From positions 1 through 6,380 of the forward strand of contig JAEWPX010000111.1 in NCBI GenBank assembly GCA_023399375.1: DNA of 6,380 nt, written 5' to 3'. The position numbers were made by a program, and so were the translations under genes. A model generated the notes under the pieces. The model had not been told where the DNA came from and ran no database searches. It worked only from the letters and a program-made list of their open reading frames with translations. Positions 1-4,992 of this stretch are shown in pieces. Each line of letters begins with the position of its first letter. The stretch's first letter is position 1. Source of the stretch: Pseudomonadota bacterium. Lineage in GTDB: Bacteria; Desulfobacterota; Desulfovibrionia; Desulfovibrionales; Desulfovibrionaceae.

Positions 1-125
1 GTGTACGGGCAGCCGGCCGTGCAGTTCCCGCACTGGTAGCACAGGCTGACGTTCTGCCCGGACTCTTCCTCCACCCTGTGAACGAAATCGCCGTCGTAGT
101 CGCGGGTGAGATTGATGGTCTGCAT
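1..125 (-). CDS. hdrC: Heterodisulfide reductase subunit C-like protein, N-terminal part (cut by window edge)
   Basis: Only the first 41 codons are present; the gene runs off the left edge. The visible part carries C29, C32, C35 and C39 in the spacing CxxCxxCxxxCP (CYQCGNCTAGCP), a classic [4Fe-4S] ligand set, preceded by a short polar N-terminus starting MQTINL. Such a cluster near the N-terminus fits HdrC, the small ferredoxin-like subunit that passes electrons between HdrA and HdrB in the cytoplasmic heterodisulfide reductase. The start has a short Shine-Dalgarno AGGA at 130-133, four bases upstream. Lying downstream of adh on the same strand matches the known Desulfovibrio adh-hdr-flx locus, where FlxABCD-HdrABC couples NADH oxidation to ferredoxin and a thiol/disulfide carrier. 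Another protein with two 4Fe-4S clusters, such as a succinate dehydrogenase-like subunit, cannot be excluded from 41 residues; the gene order is what favours HdrC. Confidence 0.72.
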   Translation of the reverse strand, partial: MQTINLTRDYDGDFVHRVEEESGQNVSLCYQCGNCTAGCPY

Positions 126-210
126 ACGTTCCTATCCGGTTGACGTGAAAGAAGCTGGTCTATCTCAAGCGGTTCGCCCTGACGCCCGGGGGCAGGAGAA
201 ACGACAACCG

Positions 211-259
211 CGGTCCGGGGTGGATAGCATGGCGGTCAGTACTTGACCACCCCGGACCG
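211..259 (-). promoter_or_regulatory. Perfect 13-bp hairpin in the hdrC leader
   Basis: The arms CGGTCCGGGGTGG (211-223) and CCACCCCGGACCG (247-259) are perfectly complementary around a 23-base loop. A second, smaller hairpin, GGTCA (234-238) with TGACC (244-248), uses part of the right arm, so the two folds exclude each other. The element lies about 85 bases upstream of hdrC and downstream of its likely promoter, so it would be in the mRNA leader. No T-run follows it on the minus strand, so it is not an ordinary terminator. An mRNA-stabilising or attenuation role is inference. Confidence 0.55.
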
Positions 260-337
260 GGTGTCGCACCTGGAGGATAAATTCCCTAAAAAAATCAAAG
301 AAATACTTATTTTTTCAGTCTGCTCGGTCTTCGCCGT

Positions 338-366
338 CTTGTATCGGTCCGGAACAAATGTGTAAA
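338..366 (-). promoter_or_regulatory. Candidate sigma-70-type promoter for hdrC
   Basis: On the minus strand, TTTACA (366-361, five of six to TTGACA) is separated by 17 bases from TACAAG (343-338, four of six to TATAAT). It sits in a locally A+T-rich island (about 280-410) between the adh terminator and hdrC. Transcription would start near 331, giving a leader of about 205 bases. This was found by inspection only. Confidence 0.45.
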
Positions 367-568
367 AAAGTGTCGTTGGTTGGACGTATTTTAGGTCTAC
401 AGAGGGACGAATCGGCGGTAAAACGCGTCCGCCGGCCCGGTGTTCCCGCCGCCGGCATTCCCGGCGACCATGTGCAGGCAGGCCGCAGAAGCCTCCGTGC
501 GGGACGTCTGCCACCGCCCCGTCCGGAGAGCCTCCCGCCATGGGGCGGGCAGGGGCCGGATGTTCAAA

Positions 569-590
569 GGGGGGGCCCGAAGGCCCCCCC
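569..590 (-). terminator. Intrinsic terminator of adh with UUCG loop
   Basis: Read on the minus strand, a perfect 9-bp stem GGGGGGGCC / GGCCCCCCC closes a TTCG tetraloop of the very stable C(UUCG)G type and is followed by TTTGAA. It starts 17 bases after the adh stop codon. The T-tract is short, but the stem is very strong. It should separate adh transcription from hdrC. The rest of 410-568 is GC-rich, with a small hairpin CCCGCC/GGCGGG (534-549) and no convincing gene. Confidence 0.8.
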
Positions 591-606
591 TGAATGGTCG
601 TCCGAT

Positions 607-1788
607 TTACAGGGCGGCCGTGTAGATGGCGGCCACGTCCTTGTCGGTCGGGCAGCGCGGGTTGGTCAGACCGCAGGCGTCCTTCTGGGCGTTGCCGGTC
701 ATGGTCGGGATGTCGGAAGCCTTGACTTCCTTGCCATAACGCTTGCCGAGCTCGACCAGGCCGGACGGGATGCCGACGTCGGCGGACAGCTGGCGGATGG
801 CCTTGAGAGCCAGTTCGGCGGCGTCGCGCGGGGACATGCCGGCGATGTTCTCGCCCATGATCTCGGCCATCGCGGCGAACTTCTCGACCTTCGCGATGAG
901 GTTGAAGCTCTCGACGTGGGGCAGCAGGATGGCGTTGCACTCGCCGTGCGGCAGGTCGTAGAAGCCGCCCAGCTGGTGGGCCATGGCGTGGACGTGGCCG
1001 AGGGAGGCGTTGTTGAACGCCATGCCGGCCAGGTACTCGGCGAAGGCCATGGCTTCACGGGCTTCCATGTCCTGACCGTTGGCGCAGGCCTTGCGCAGGT
1101 ACTTGAAGATCAGCTTGATGGCTTCGATGGCGCAGGCGTCGGTCATCGGGTTGGCGATGGTGGACACGAAGGCCTCGACGGCGTGGGTCAGGGCGTCCAT
1201 GCCGGTGGCGGCGGTCAGCGCCGGGGGCATGCCGACCATGAGGACCGGGTCGTTGATGGCGATGTGCGGGGTCACGCGCCAGTCCACGATGGCCATCTTC
1301 ACGTGGCGGGACAGGTCGGTGATGATGCAGAAACGGGTCATTTCAGAGGCGGTGCCGGCCGTGGTGTTGACGGCCAGGTAGGGCATGAAGGGCTTGGAGG
1401 ACTTGTCCACGCCTTCGAAGTCGTGGATCTTGCCGCCGTTGGAGATGACCAGGCCGATGCCCTTGCCGCAGTCGTGCGAGGAACCGCCGCCCAGGGTGAT
1501 GAGGCTGTCGCAACCCTCTTTCTTGTAGACTTCGACGCCGTCGTGGACGTTCTTGTCCGTGGGGTTGGGGATGGTGTCATCATAGACATGATATTTCATG
1601 CCGGCGGCGTCGAGCAGGTCGGTGATCTGTTTGCAGATGCCGACTTTCACCACGCCCTTGTCCGTGACGATCAGCGGCTTGGTTCCGCCGAGAGCCTTGA
1701 TCTTCTCAGGGATCTGCTTGGCGGCGCCGATGCCGATGAGGGTCACGCTGGGAATGAAGAAACCGTAAACTTGCTCGCGAACTGCCAT
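607..1788 (-). CDS. adh: Iron-containing alcohol dehydrogenase
   Basis: A 393-residue member of the group III (Fe-dependent) alcohol dehydrogenases, which interconvert primary alcohols such as ethanol with aldehydes using NAD(H) in the cytoplasm. The nucleotide-binding GGGS lies at 100-103 (LGGGSSHDCGKG). The four metal ligands of the family are all present: D198 and H202 (MDALTH), H267 and H281 (HAMAH...LPHG), with the same spacings as FucO and Zymomonas ADH II. The length is normal. I chose MAVREQ as the start because GAGG lies eight bases upstream (1797-1800) and because a longer frame beginning at 1887 would overlap the sigma-54 promoter. In D. vulgaris the equivalent gene precedes hdr-flx and serves ethanol metabolism; the same role here is inferred from the hdrC-like neighbour. 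The substrate cannot be read from sequence. Confidence 0.95.
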   Translation of the reverse strand: MAVREQVYGFFIPSVTLIGIGAAKQIPEKIKALGGTKPLIVTDKGVVKVGICKQITDLLDAAGMKYHVYDDTIPNPTDKNVHDGVEVYKKEGCDSLITLGGGSSHDCGKGIGLVISNGGKIHDFEGVDKSSKPFMPYLAVNTTAGTASEMTRFCIITDLSRHVKMAIVDWRVTPHIAINDPVLMVGMPPALTAATGMDALTHAVEAFVSTIANPMTDACAIEAIKLIFKYLRKACANGQDMEAREAMAFAEYLAGMAFNNASLGHVHAMAHQLGGFYDLPHGECNAILLPHVESFNLIAKVEKFAAMAEIMGENIAGMSPRDAAELALKAIRQLSADVGIPSGLVELGKRYGKEVKASDIPTMTGNAQKDACGLTNPRCPTDKDVAAIYTAAL

Positions 1789-1883
1789 GGTGCCAACCTC
1801 ACTTGGGTTAAGGTTATGGTTTTGCGAACGGACCCCAAACCTGATTTCCTTGCGGCTTTTGGGTAAACGCTTCCCCCTATAAA

Positions 1884-1899
1884 GCAATTCCCGGGCCAG
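1884..1899 (-). promoter_or_regulatory. Sigma-54 (-24/-12) promoter of adh
   Basis: The minus strand reads CTGGCCCG, four bases, then TTGC. Against the RpoN consensus TGGCACG-N4-TTGC the only mismatch is C for A. The invariant GG (1897-1896) and GC (1885-1884) are separated by exactly ten bases. The predicted start is near 1872, giving a leader of about 85 bases to the adh ATG at 1788. Transcription from such a promoter needs an AAA+ enhancer-binding activator, so ethanol-related or redox-related activation is likely. The activator gene is not in the window. Confidence 0.78.
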
Positions 1900-2014
1900 T
1901 TTTTGCGTCCTGTTATTTCAATTGGTTGCACCTTTTCGCTCCGTTGCGGCGGGGCAGTCTGACCGTCTGCGCGTCGCCTTCGTGTGGCGCAAAGGGACAC
2001 AGCCGAAACAAGGG

Positions 2015-2127
2015 TGGGTAAAAAGCGGCCAATTTCGGGGGTTGGGGCGTCATGGACAAGTTGTCCCACGCTCGTGTGCGGATTGGGTAAAAAGGTCACA
2101 GGGTACTGGGGTGGGGCGTGTTGTCCC
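2015..2127. repeat. Degenerate tandem repeat, 69-bp period, upstream of adh
   Basis: TGGGTAAAAAG occurs at 2015-2025 and 2084-2094. In both copies TGGGGCGT follows at exactly the same offset of 28 bases (2043-2050 and 2112-2119), and TTGTCCC comes next (2061-2067 and 2121-2127). The second copy lacks nine bases, those that hold the left half of the palindrome. Between the blocks the copies have diverged. It lies about 140-255 bases upstream of the predicted adh start, where enhancer sites for a sigma-54 activator would be expected. Confidence 0.6.
2054..2066. promoter_or_regulatory. Palindrome GGACAA-G-TTGTCC, candidate activator site
   Basis: This is a perfect 13-bp inverted repeat centred at 2060, about 188 bases upstream of the predicted adh transcription start. 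Related half sites occur nearby: GGGACA at 1994-1999, TTGTCCC at 2121-2127 and TGGACAAG at 2204-2211, the last identical to bases 2053-2060. Repeated dyads at this distance are typical of enhancer sites for sigma-54 activators. I do not recognise the motif as that of a particular regulator. Confidence 0.5.
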
Positions 2128-2155
2128 GGAGAGAGCGAGAATAGGTAGAAAATAG

Positions 2156-2183
2156 TATAATTTTTCCAGTATATTGGAAAAAT
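2156..2183. promoter_or_regulatory. A+T-rich 24-bp palindrome next to a perfect -10 hexamer
   Basis: The arms ATTTTTCCA (2160-2168) and TGGAAAAAT (2175-2183) flank the six-base spacer GTATAT. A consensus TATAAT on the plus strand (2156-2161) overlaps the left edge, so transcription from it would begin inside the palindrome near 2168. No good -35 is seen at the right distance; on the minus strand the same bases read TATACT. The form is that of a repressor or activator operator over a promoter. The regulator is not identifiable. Confidence 0.45.
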
Positions 2184-2291
2184 GTCGCCACCGCATGTGC
2201 TGGTGGACAAGATGACACGGAGGGCTTTTCGGAGCGCCGAATGCCCCTCCGGGCGCGCGGACCGGTTGCCGCAAGCGTGCGGATCGCATCT

Positions 2292-2320
2292 CGGGATAGC
2301 CTTTCGGCAACCCGTTTTTT
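2292..2320 (+). terminator. Terminator-like hairpin with T6 tail upstream of the lipoprotein gene
   Basis: CGGG (2292-2295) pairs with CCCG (2311-2314), and GCC (2299-2301) with GGC (2306-2308), separated by a small internal loop, and TTTTTT (2315-2320) follows directly. Just before it is a second hairpin, CCGCA (2269-2273) with TGCGG (2278-2282). No plus-strand coding gene lies upstream to be terminated, so this could end a short transcript or act as an attenuator for the lipoprotein gene. The stem is only seven base pairs. Confidence 0.4.
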
Positions 2321-2369
2321 ACTGGTTCGGGTTTGCCGCAGCCGCGGGATGTGTTATCCGTGAGTCAGC

Positions 2370-2383
2370 TCCATATATATGGA
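2370..2383. promoter_or_regulatory. 14-bp perfect palindrome TCCATATATATGGA before the lipoprotein gene
   Basis: This self-complementary element lies 24 bases before the ATG at 2408. It could be an operator, or its TATATA core could serve as a -10 element. No convincing -35 is seen at 16-18 bases spacing, although TTATCC lies at 2354-2359. Confidence 0.3.
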
Positions 2384-2407
2384 TGCACGACACACAAGGG
2401 AGGTTTC

Positions 2408-2869
2408 ATGAAAAAGCTGCTTGCGGCATTTGTCGCCCTGTTGCTCCTCGCCGCCCTGGCGGCGGCCGGATGCGACAAGTCCGAGGAGAAGAAGGCGGAA
2501 ACCAAGGCTGCAGCGCCGACCGCCCAGGAAGTCAAGAAGGACGTCACCCAGGCAGCCCAGACCACGACGGCCTACACCGCGGACCAGCTCGCCAAGGCCC
2601 GGCAGGAAGCGGCCGCGCGCATGGCGGCCATGGACAAGGACATCGACGCCCTGCAGGCCAAGGCCGCCACGCTTGGCGACCAGGGCAAGGCGCAGGCGAA
2701 ACAGGCCCTCGACGATCTCAAGGCCAAGCGCGCCGAGGCGCAGGCCAAGCTTAAGGAACTCGGCGCTGCCGGCGAAGCCGCGGGCAAGGACCTTAAGGCC
2801 GGCTACGACGCGGCCATGGACAGCCTGGGCAAGGCGTACGAGGCGGCCAAGAAGGGCATGGAGCAATAA
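2408..2869 (+). CDS. Small Ala/Lys-rich helical lipoprotein, function unknown
   Basis: A 153-residue protein. The start is set by a strong AGGGAGG at 2397-2403. The N-terminus is a clear lipoprotein signal: MKK, a hydrophobic run of Leu and Ala, then AAG|C with the lipidated cysteine at 22. The next residue is Asp, which in E. coli acts as an inner-membrane retention signal; whether that holds here is unknown. After a short Lys/Glu linker, residues about 55-150 are almost entirely Ala, Lys, Glu, Asp, Gln and Leu, with one Pro-free stretch likely to form long amphipathic helices or a coiled coil. No catalytic motif is visible. It probably acts as a membrane-anchored periplasmic structural or scaffold protein, but that is inference. 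It appears to be transcribed alone. Confidence 0.85.
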   Translation: MKKLLAAFVALLLLAALAAAGCDKSEEKKAETKAAAPTAQEVKKDVTQAAQTTTAYTADQLAKARQEAAARMAAMDKDIDALQAKAATLGDQGKAQAKQALDDLKAKRAEAQAKLKELGAAGEAAGKDLKAGYDAAMDSLGKAYEAAKKGMEQ

Positions 2870-2902
2870 CTCCGGCGGTTCTCGCCGTCCGGCCGGAGTC
2901 GA

Positions 2903-2950
2903 GATCCGGGCTGCGCCGCCGTATTCCATGGGCGCGGCGCAGCCCGGATC
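2903..2950. terminator. Perfect 17-bp hairpin after the lipoprotein gene
   Basis: The arms at 2903-2919 (starting GATCCGGGCTG) and 2934-2950 (ending GCCCGGATC) are exactly complementary around a 14-base loop. The tail GTTTCGGG has only three T's, so on the plus strand it is a strong stem without a proper T-run. A weaker hairpin, CTCCGGC (2870-2876) with GCCGGAG (2892-2898), begins just after the stop codon. Together they probably end the lipoprotein mRNA or protect its 3' end. The rest of the spacer up to 3187 holds only small inverted repeats. Confidence 0.55.
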
Positions 2951-3030
2951 GTTTCGGGAGGAGAGAAACGCAGGCGCTGGCGACTTGACGCAGCGCTGAG
3001 GAGGCGTCCTGGTCTTCGGCATGGGGCCTA

Positions 3031-3043
3031 CGTCCTGAGGACG
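3031..3043. promoter_or_regulatory. Palindrome CGTCCT-G-AGGACG upstream of the arsC pair
   Basis: This is a perfect 13-bp dyad, about 145 bases before the first arsenate reductase-type gene. CGTCCTG also occurs at 3005-3011, so AGGACG could pair with either copy in RNA. It does not resemble an ArsR/SmtB operator that I know. No clear -10/-35 pair was found between here and 3188. Confidence 0.25.
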
Positions 3044-3187
3044 ACCCTGGCCGGGGGATGGCGCGCCCGCCCAGGATGTCTTTCTGCACGGAGAGGCCCG
3101 CGGCTTGGTTTTTTACGGCGCCATGCAATCGCCACATCCAATCCGTACAGAGATGCTGCCAGATGAAGTTCCCCAAGGAGGGCGAGC

Positions 3188-3661
3188 ATGATGCGGGTGC
3201 TTTTCATCTGCGTGCACAACAGCGCGCGCAGCCAGATTGCGGAAGCCTATCTGCAGCAATTTTGCGGCGATGCCGCCGAGGTGACGAGCGCCGGTCTCGC
3301 CCCGACGGGCATCAATCCCCTGGTCGTCGCCGTCATGGCCGAAGAGGGCATGGACCTTTCGGGCAAGATGACACGCAAGGTCTTCGACCTCTATAAGGAT
3401 GGGCGGCTCTACGATTACGTGGTCACGGTGTGCGAGGAATCGCTCGAGGAGCAGTGTCCGGTCTTCGCGGGCGTAACCCACCGGCTGCACCTGCCTTTTC
3501 CCGATCCCGCCGGCGTGGTCGGCACGGACGAGGAGAAACTGGCCAAGGTGCGCGTCATCCGCGACCGGATACGTGAGCGCATGGTCGCGCTGGCCGACGA
3601 GATCAAGACCGCCAAGGGGCGGCGTCCCGGCGACGTCTGGGAGCAGGGGGAAACGGTTTGA
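3188..3661 (+). CDS. arsC: Arsenate reductase-type low-molecular-weight phosphatase, copy 1
   Basis: A 157-residue protein of the thioredoxin-coupled ArsC / LMW protein tyrosine phosphatase fold. The anion-binding P-loop CX5R is C8 to R14 (CVHNSARS), and the general acid Asp lies in PFPDP (D106). Two further cysteines, C82 and C90, are placed like the redox pair of Staphylococcus aureus ArsC (C82/C89) but one residue further apart. ArsC reduces arsenate to arsenite using a C-C-C relay regenerated by thioredoxin. AAGGAGG at 3175-3181 supports the start; ATG occurs twice in a row, so the second codon could also serve. It overlaps the next gene by four bases, so the two are almost certainly co-translated. 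No arsenite exporter or ArsR is in view, so a phosphatase role remains possible. Confidence 0.85.
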   Translation: MMRVLFICVHNSARSQIAEAYLQQFCGDAAEVTSAGLAPTGINPLVVAVMAEEGMDLSGKMTRKVFDLYKDGRLYDYVVTVCEESLEEQCPVFAGVTHRLHLPFPDPAGVVGTDEEKLAKVRVIRDRIRERMVALADEIKTAKGRRPGDVWEQGETV

Positions 3662-4098
3662 GCGACAAGGTGAAAATCCTGTTTCTGTGTACGGGCAACT
3701 CCTGTCGCAGCCAGATGGCCGAGGGGTTCGCCCGCGCCGACCGGGGCGACGTCCTCGAGGCGTACTCGGCGGGCGTGGAGAAGCACGGCGTCAACCACCG
3801 GGCCGTGGCCGTCATGGCCGAGGCCGGCGTGGACATTTCCGGGCAGGCGTCCAAACGCGTCGAGGAACTGCCCGACGTCGCCTTCGATTACGTCGTGACC
3901 CTTTGCGGCTCGGCCCACGACCTTTGCCCCTTTTTTCCGGGTCCGGTCAAAAAGGTCCACGCGCCCTTTGAAGACCCGCCGGCGCTGGCCGCAGGCGCGG
4001 CGAGCGAAGAAGAGGCCCTTGCGCGCTACCGCGAGGTGCGCGACGCCATCCGCGCCTTCGTGGCCGGGCTGCCGCAGAGCCTCGAGGAAAAAAACTAG
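3658..4098 (+). CDS. arsC: Arsenate reductase-type protein, copy 2
   Basis: A 146-residue paralogue of the preceding protein. It has P-loop C11 to R17 (CTGNSCRSQMAEG), the acid Asp in FEDP (D106), and C83/C90 with exactly the spacing of S. aureus ArsC C82/C89, so the full thioredoxin-coupled arsenate reductase cysteine set is present. The start is a TTG that shares bases with the TGA of the upstream gene (TTGA at 3658-3661); GGGGG at 3646-3650 is seven bases before it. GTG at 3670 is an alternative that would leave out four residues. Rare TTG plus overlap suggests translational coupling and a set ratio of the two proteins. Its stop codon lies in a CTAG shared with rpiA on the other strand. 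Confidence 0.87.
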   Translation: MSDKVKILFLCTGNSCRSQMAEGFARADRGDVLEAYSAGVEKHGVNHRAVAVMAEAGVDISGQASKRVEELPDVAFDYVVTLCGSAHDLCPFFPGPVKKVHAPFEDPPALAAGAASEEEALARYREVRDAIRAFVAGLPQSLEEKN

Positions 4099-4820
4099 TT
4101 CTTGCCCGGCGGCACGATCTCGCGCACGCCGTCCGGCCCGGCCACGACGATGCGCGCGGCCAAGCCGACGAAGAGCCCGTGTCCGGCCACGCCCGCCCGG
4201 GCGTCCAATGTCGCGGCCAGTCTCGCCGGGTCGGCCAGGGGCGCGAAGGCGCAGTCCGCGATGACGTTGCCGCGTTCGGTGCGCATGGGGTCGCCGTCCG
4301 GGCGCAGGCGCAGGACCGGGTTGCCGCCAAGCGCCGCGAGAAAGCGCAGTTCCGACGCCAGGGCGAAGGGTGTGATTTCCACGGGCAGGGCATGACGCGT
4401 GCAAAGCCGCGGCGAGAGCTTGCCCGCGTCGGCGACGATGACCAGCCGCTTGGCCGCCTGGCCCACGATCTTCTCGTAAAGCAGCGCTCCGCCGCCGCCC
4501 TTGACGCAGTTGCCGTCCGGGTCGATCTCGTCGGCTCCGTCGATGGCCAGGGCGAGTTCGGGCGCGTCGTCGAGGCTCGCCACAGGCAATCCTTCCCGGC
4601 GCAGCGCCTCGGCCATGAAATGGGCCGCCGGCACGAACACGGTGCCGTCAATCTCGCCGCGCCTGGCGCGTTCGCCGAGAAAGGGCACGGCGGCCACGGC
4701 CGTGGAGCCGTGGCCGAGGCCCACGGCCATGCCCGGCCCGACACAGGCCGCGGCCCGGGCCGCCGCGGCGCGCTTGAAGGCGGCCGTTTCCTTGGGACTA
4801 TAGGATGATGTCTTGTTCAT
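4095..4820 (-). CDS. rpiA: Ribose-5-phosphate isomerase A
   Basis: A 241-residue RpiA, the cytoplasmic enzyme that interconverts ribose 5-phosphate and ribulose 5-phosphate. All four active-site residues of E. coli RpiA (D81, D84, K94, E103) are found with one constant shift of 13: D94 and D97 in DGADEID, K107 in KGGGG, and E116 in LLYEK. The phosphate-loop motif, usually GxGTGST, reads GLGHGST with His at 37. The start chosen is MNKTSS; an alternative ATG at 4838 would add MGYFGP. Neither has a strong Shine-Dalgarno, so the start is uncertain. The gene is divergent from transaldolase, another pentose phosphate enzyme, and convergent with the arsC pair, overlapping it by four bases with no terminator between. 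Confidence 0.92.
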   Translation of the reverse strand: MNKTSSYSPKETAAFKRAAAARAAACVGPGMAVGLGHGSTAVAAVPFLGERARRGEIDGTVFVPAAHFMAEALRREGLPVASLDDAPELALAIDGADEIDPDGNCVKGGGGALLYEKIVGQAAKRLVIVADAGKLSPRLCTRHALPVEITPFALASELRFLAALGGNPVLRLRPDGDPMRTERGNVIADCAFAPLADPARLAATLDARAGVAGHGLFVGLAARIVVAGPDGVREIVPPGKN

Positions 4821-4896
4821 GGGCCCGAAATACCCCATTCGGGCGGGCGCGGCAGCAGGTTTTCGCGTCCGAAGTCGGGAAAATGCCCGGCGTGGT

Positions 4897-4925
4897 TTGC
4901 CTTTTGCCGGCAAAGAGTGTTTAGT
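4897..4925 (+). promoter_or_regulatory. Candidate transaldolase promoter with a palindrome in its spacer
   Basis: TTGCCT (4897-4902) and TTTAGT (4920-4925) are 17 bases apart. The perfect 12-bp palindrome TTTGCCGGCAAA (4903-4914) fills most of the spacer. A dyad with central CG between -35 and -10 is a common arrangement for a repressor operator, for example of the LacI family. Control of the divergent rpiA from the same site is possible but no clear rpiA promoter was found. Confidence 0.35.
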
Positions 4926-4992
4926 CTCGAAACGTGCCGTCCGATGGGCGGGCGTCGCGAAAACGACCGAACAACCGAGCTGCGAGGCGACC

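Noticed and set aside
236..541. Minus-strand open frame that could give about 101 residues from an ATG near 541
   Set aside because: It crosses the A+T-rich promoter island and the hdrC leader hairpin, has no recognisable domain and an Arg-rich character, and overlaps the adh terminator zone.
358..1866. Long plus-strand open frame of 502 codons
   Set aside because: It lies opposite adh, whose protein is clearly real. The product is a Gly/Ala/Val/Asp/His-rich string without motifs, as expected from the antisense of a GC-rich gene.
2322..2336. Sigma-54-like TGG...TTTGC before the lipoprotein gene
   Set aside because: The GG and GC are separated by nine bases, not ten. This spacing is not tolerated by RpoN promoters.
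4893..4907. TGGTTTGCCTTTTGC before transaldolase as a sigma-54 promoter
   Set aside because: The GG-N10-GC spacing is right, but C4, A5 and C6 of the -24 element are all wrong, and a sigma-70-like reading explains the same bases.
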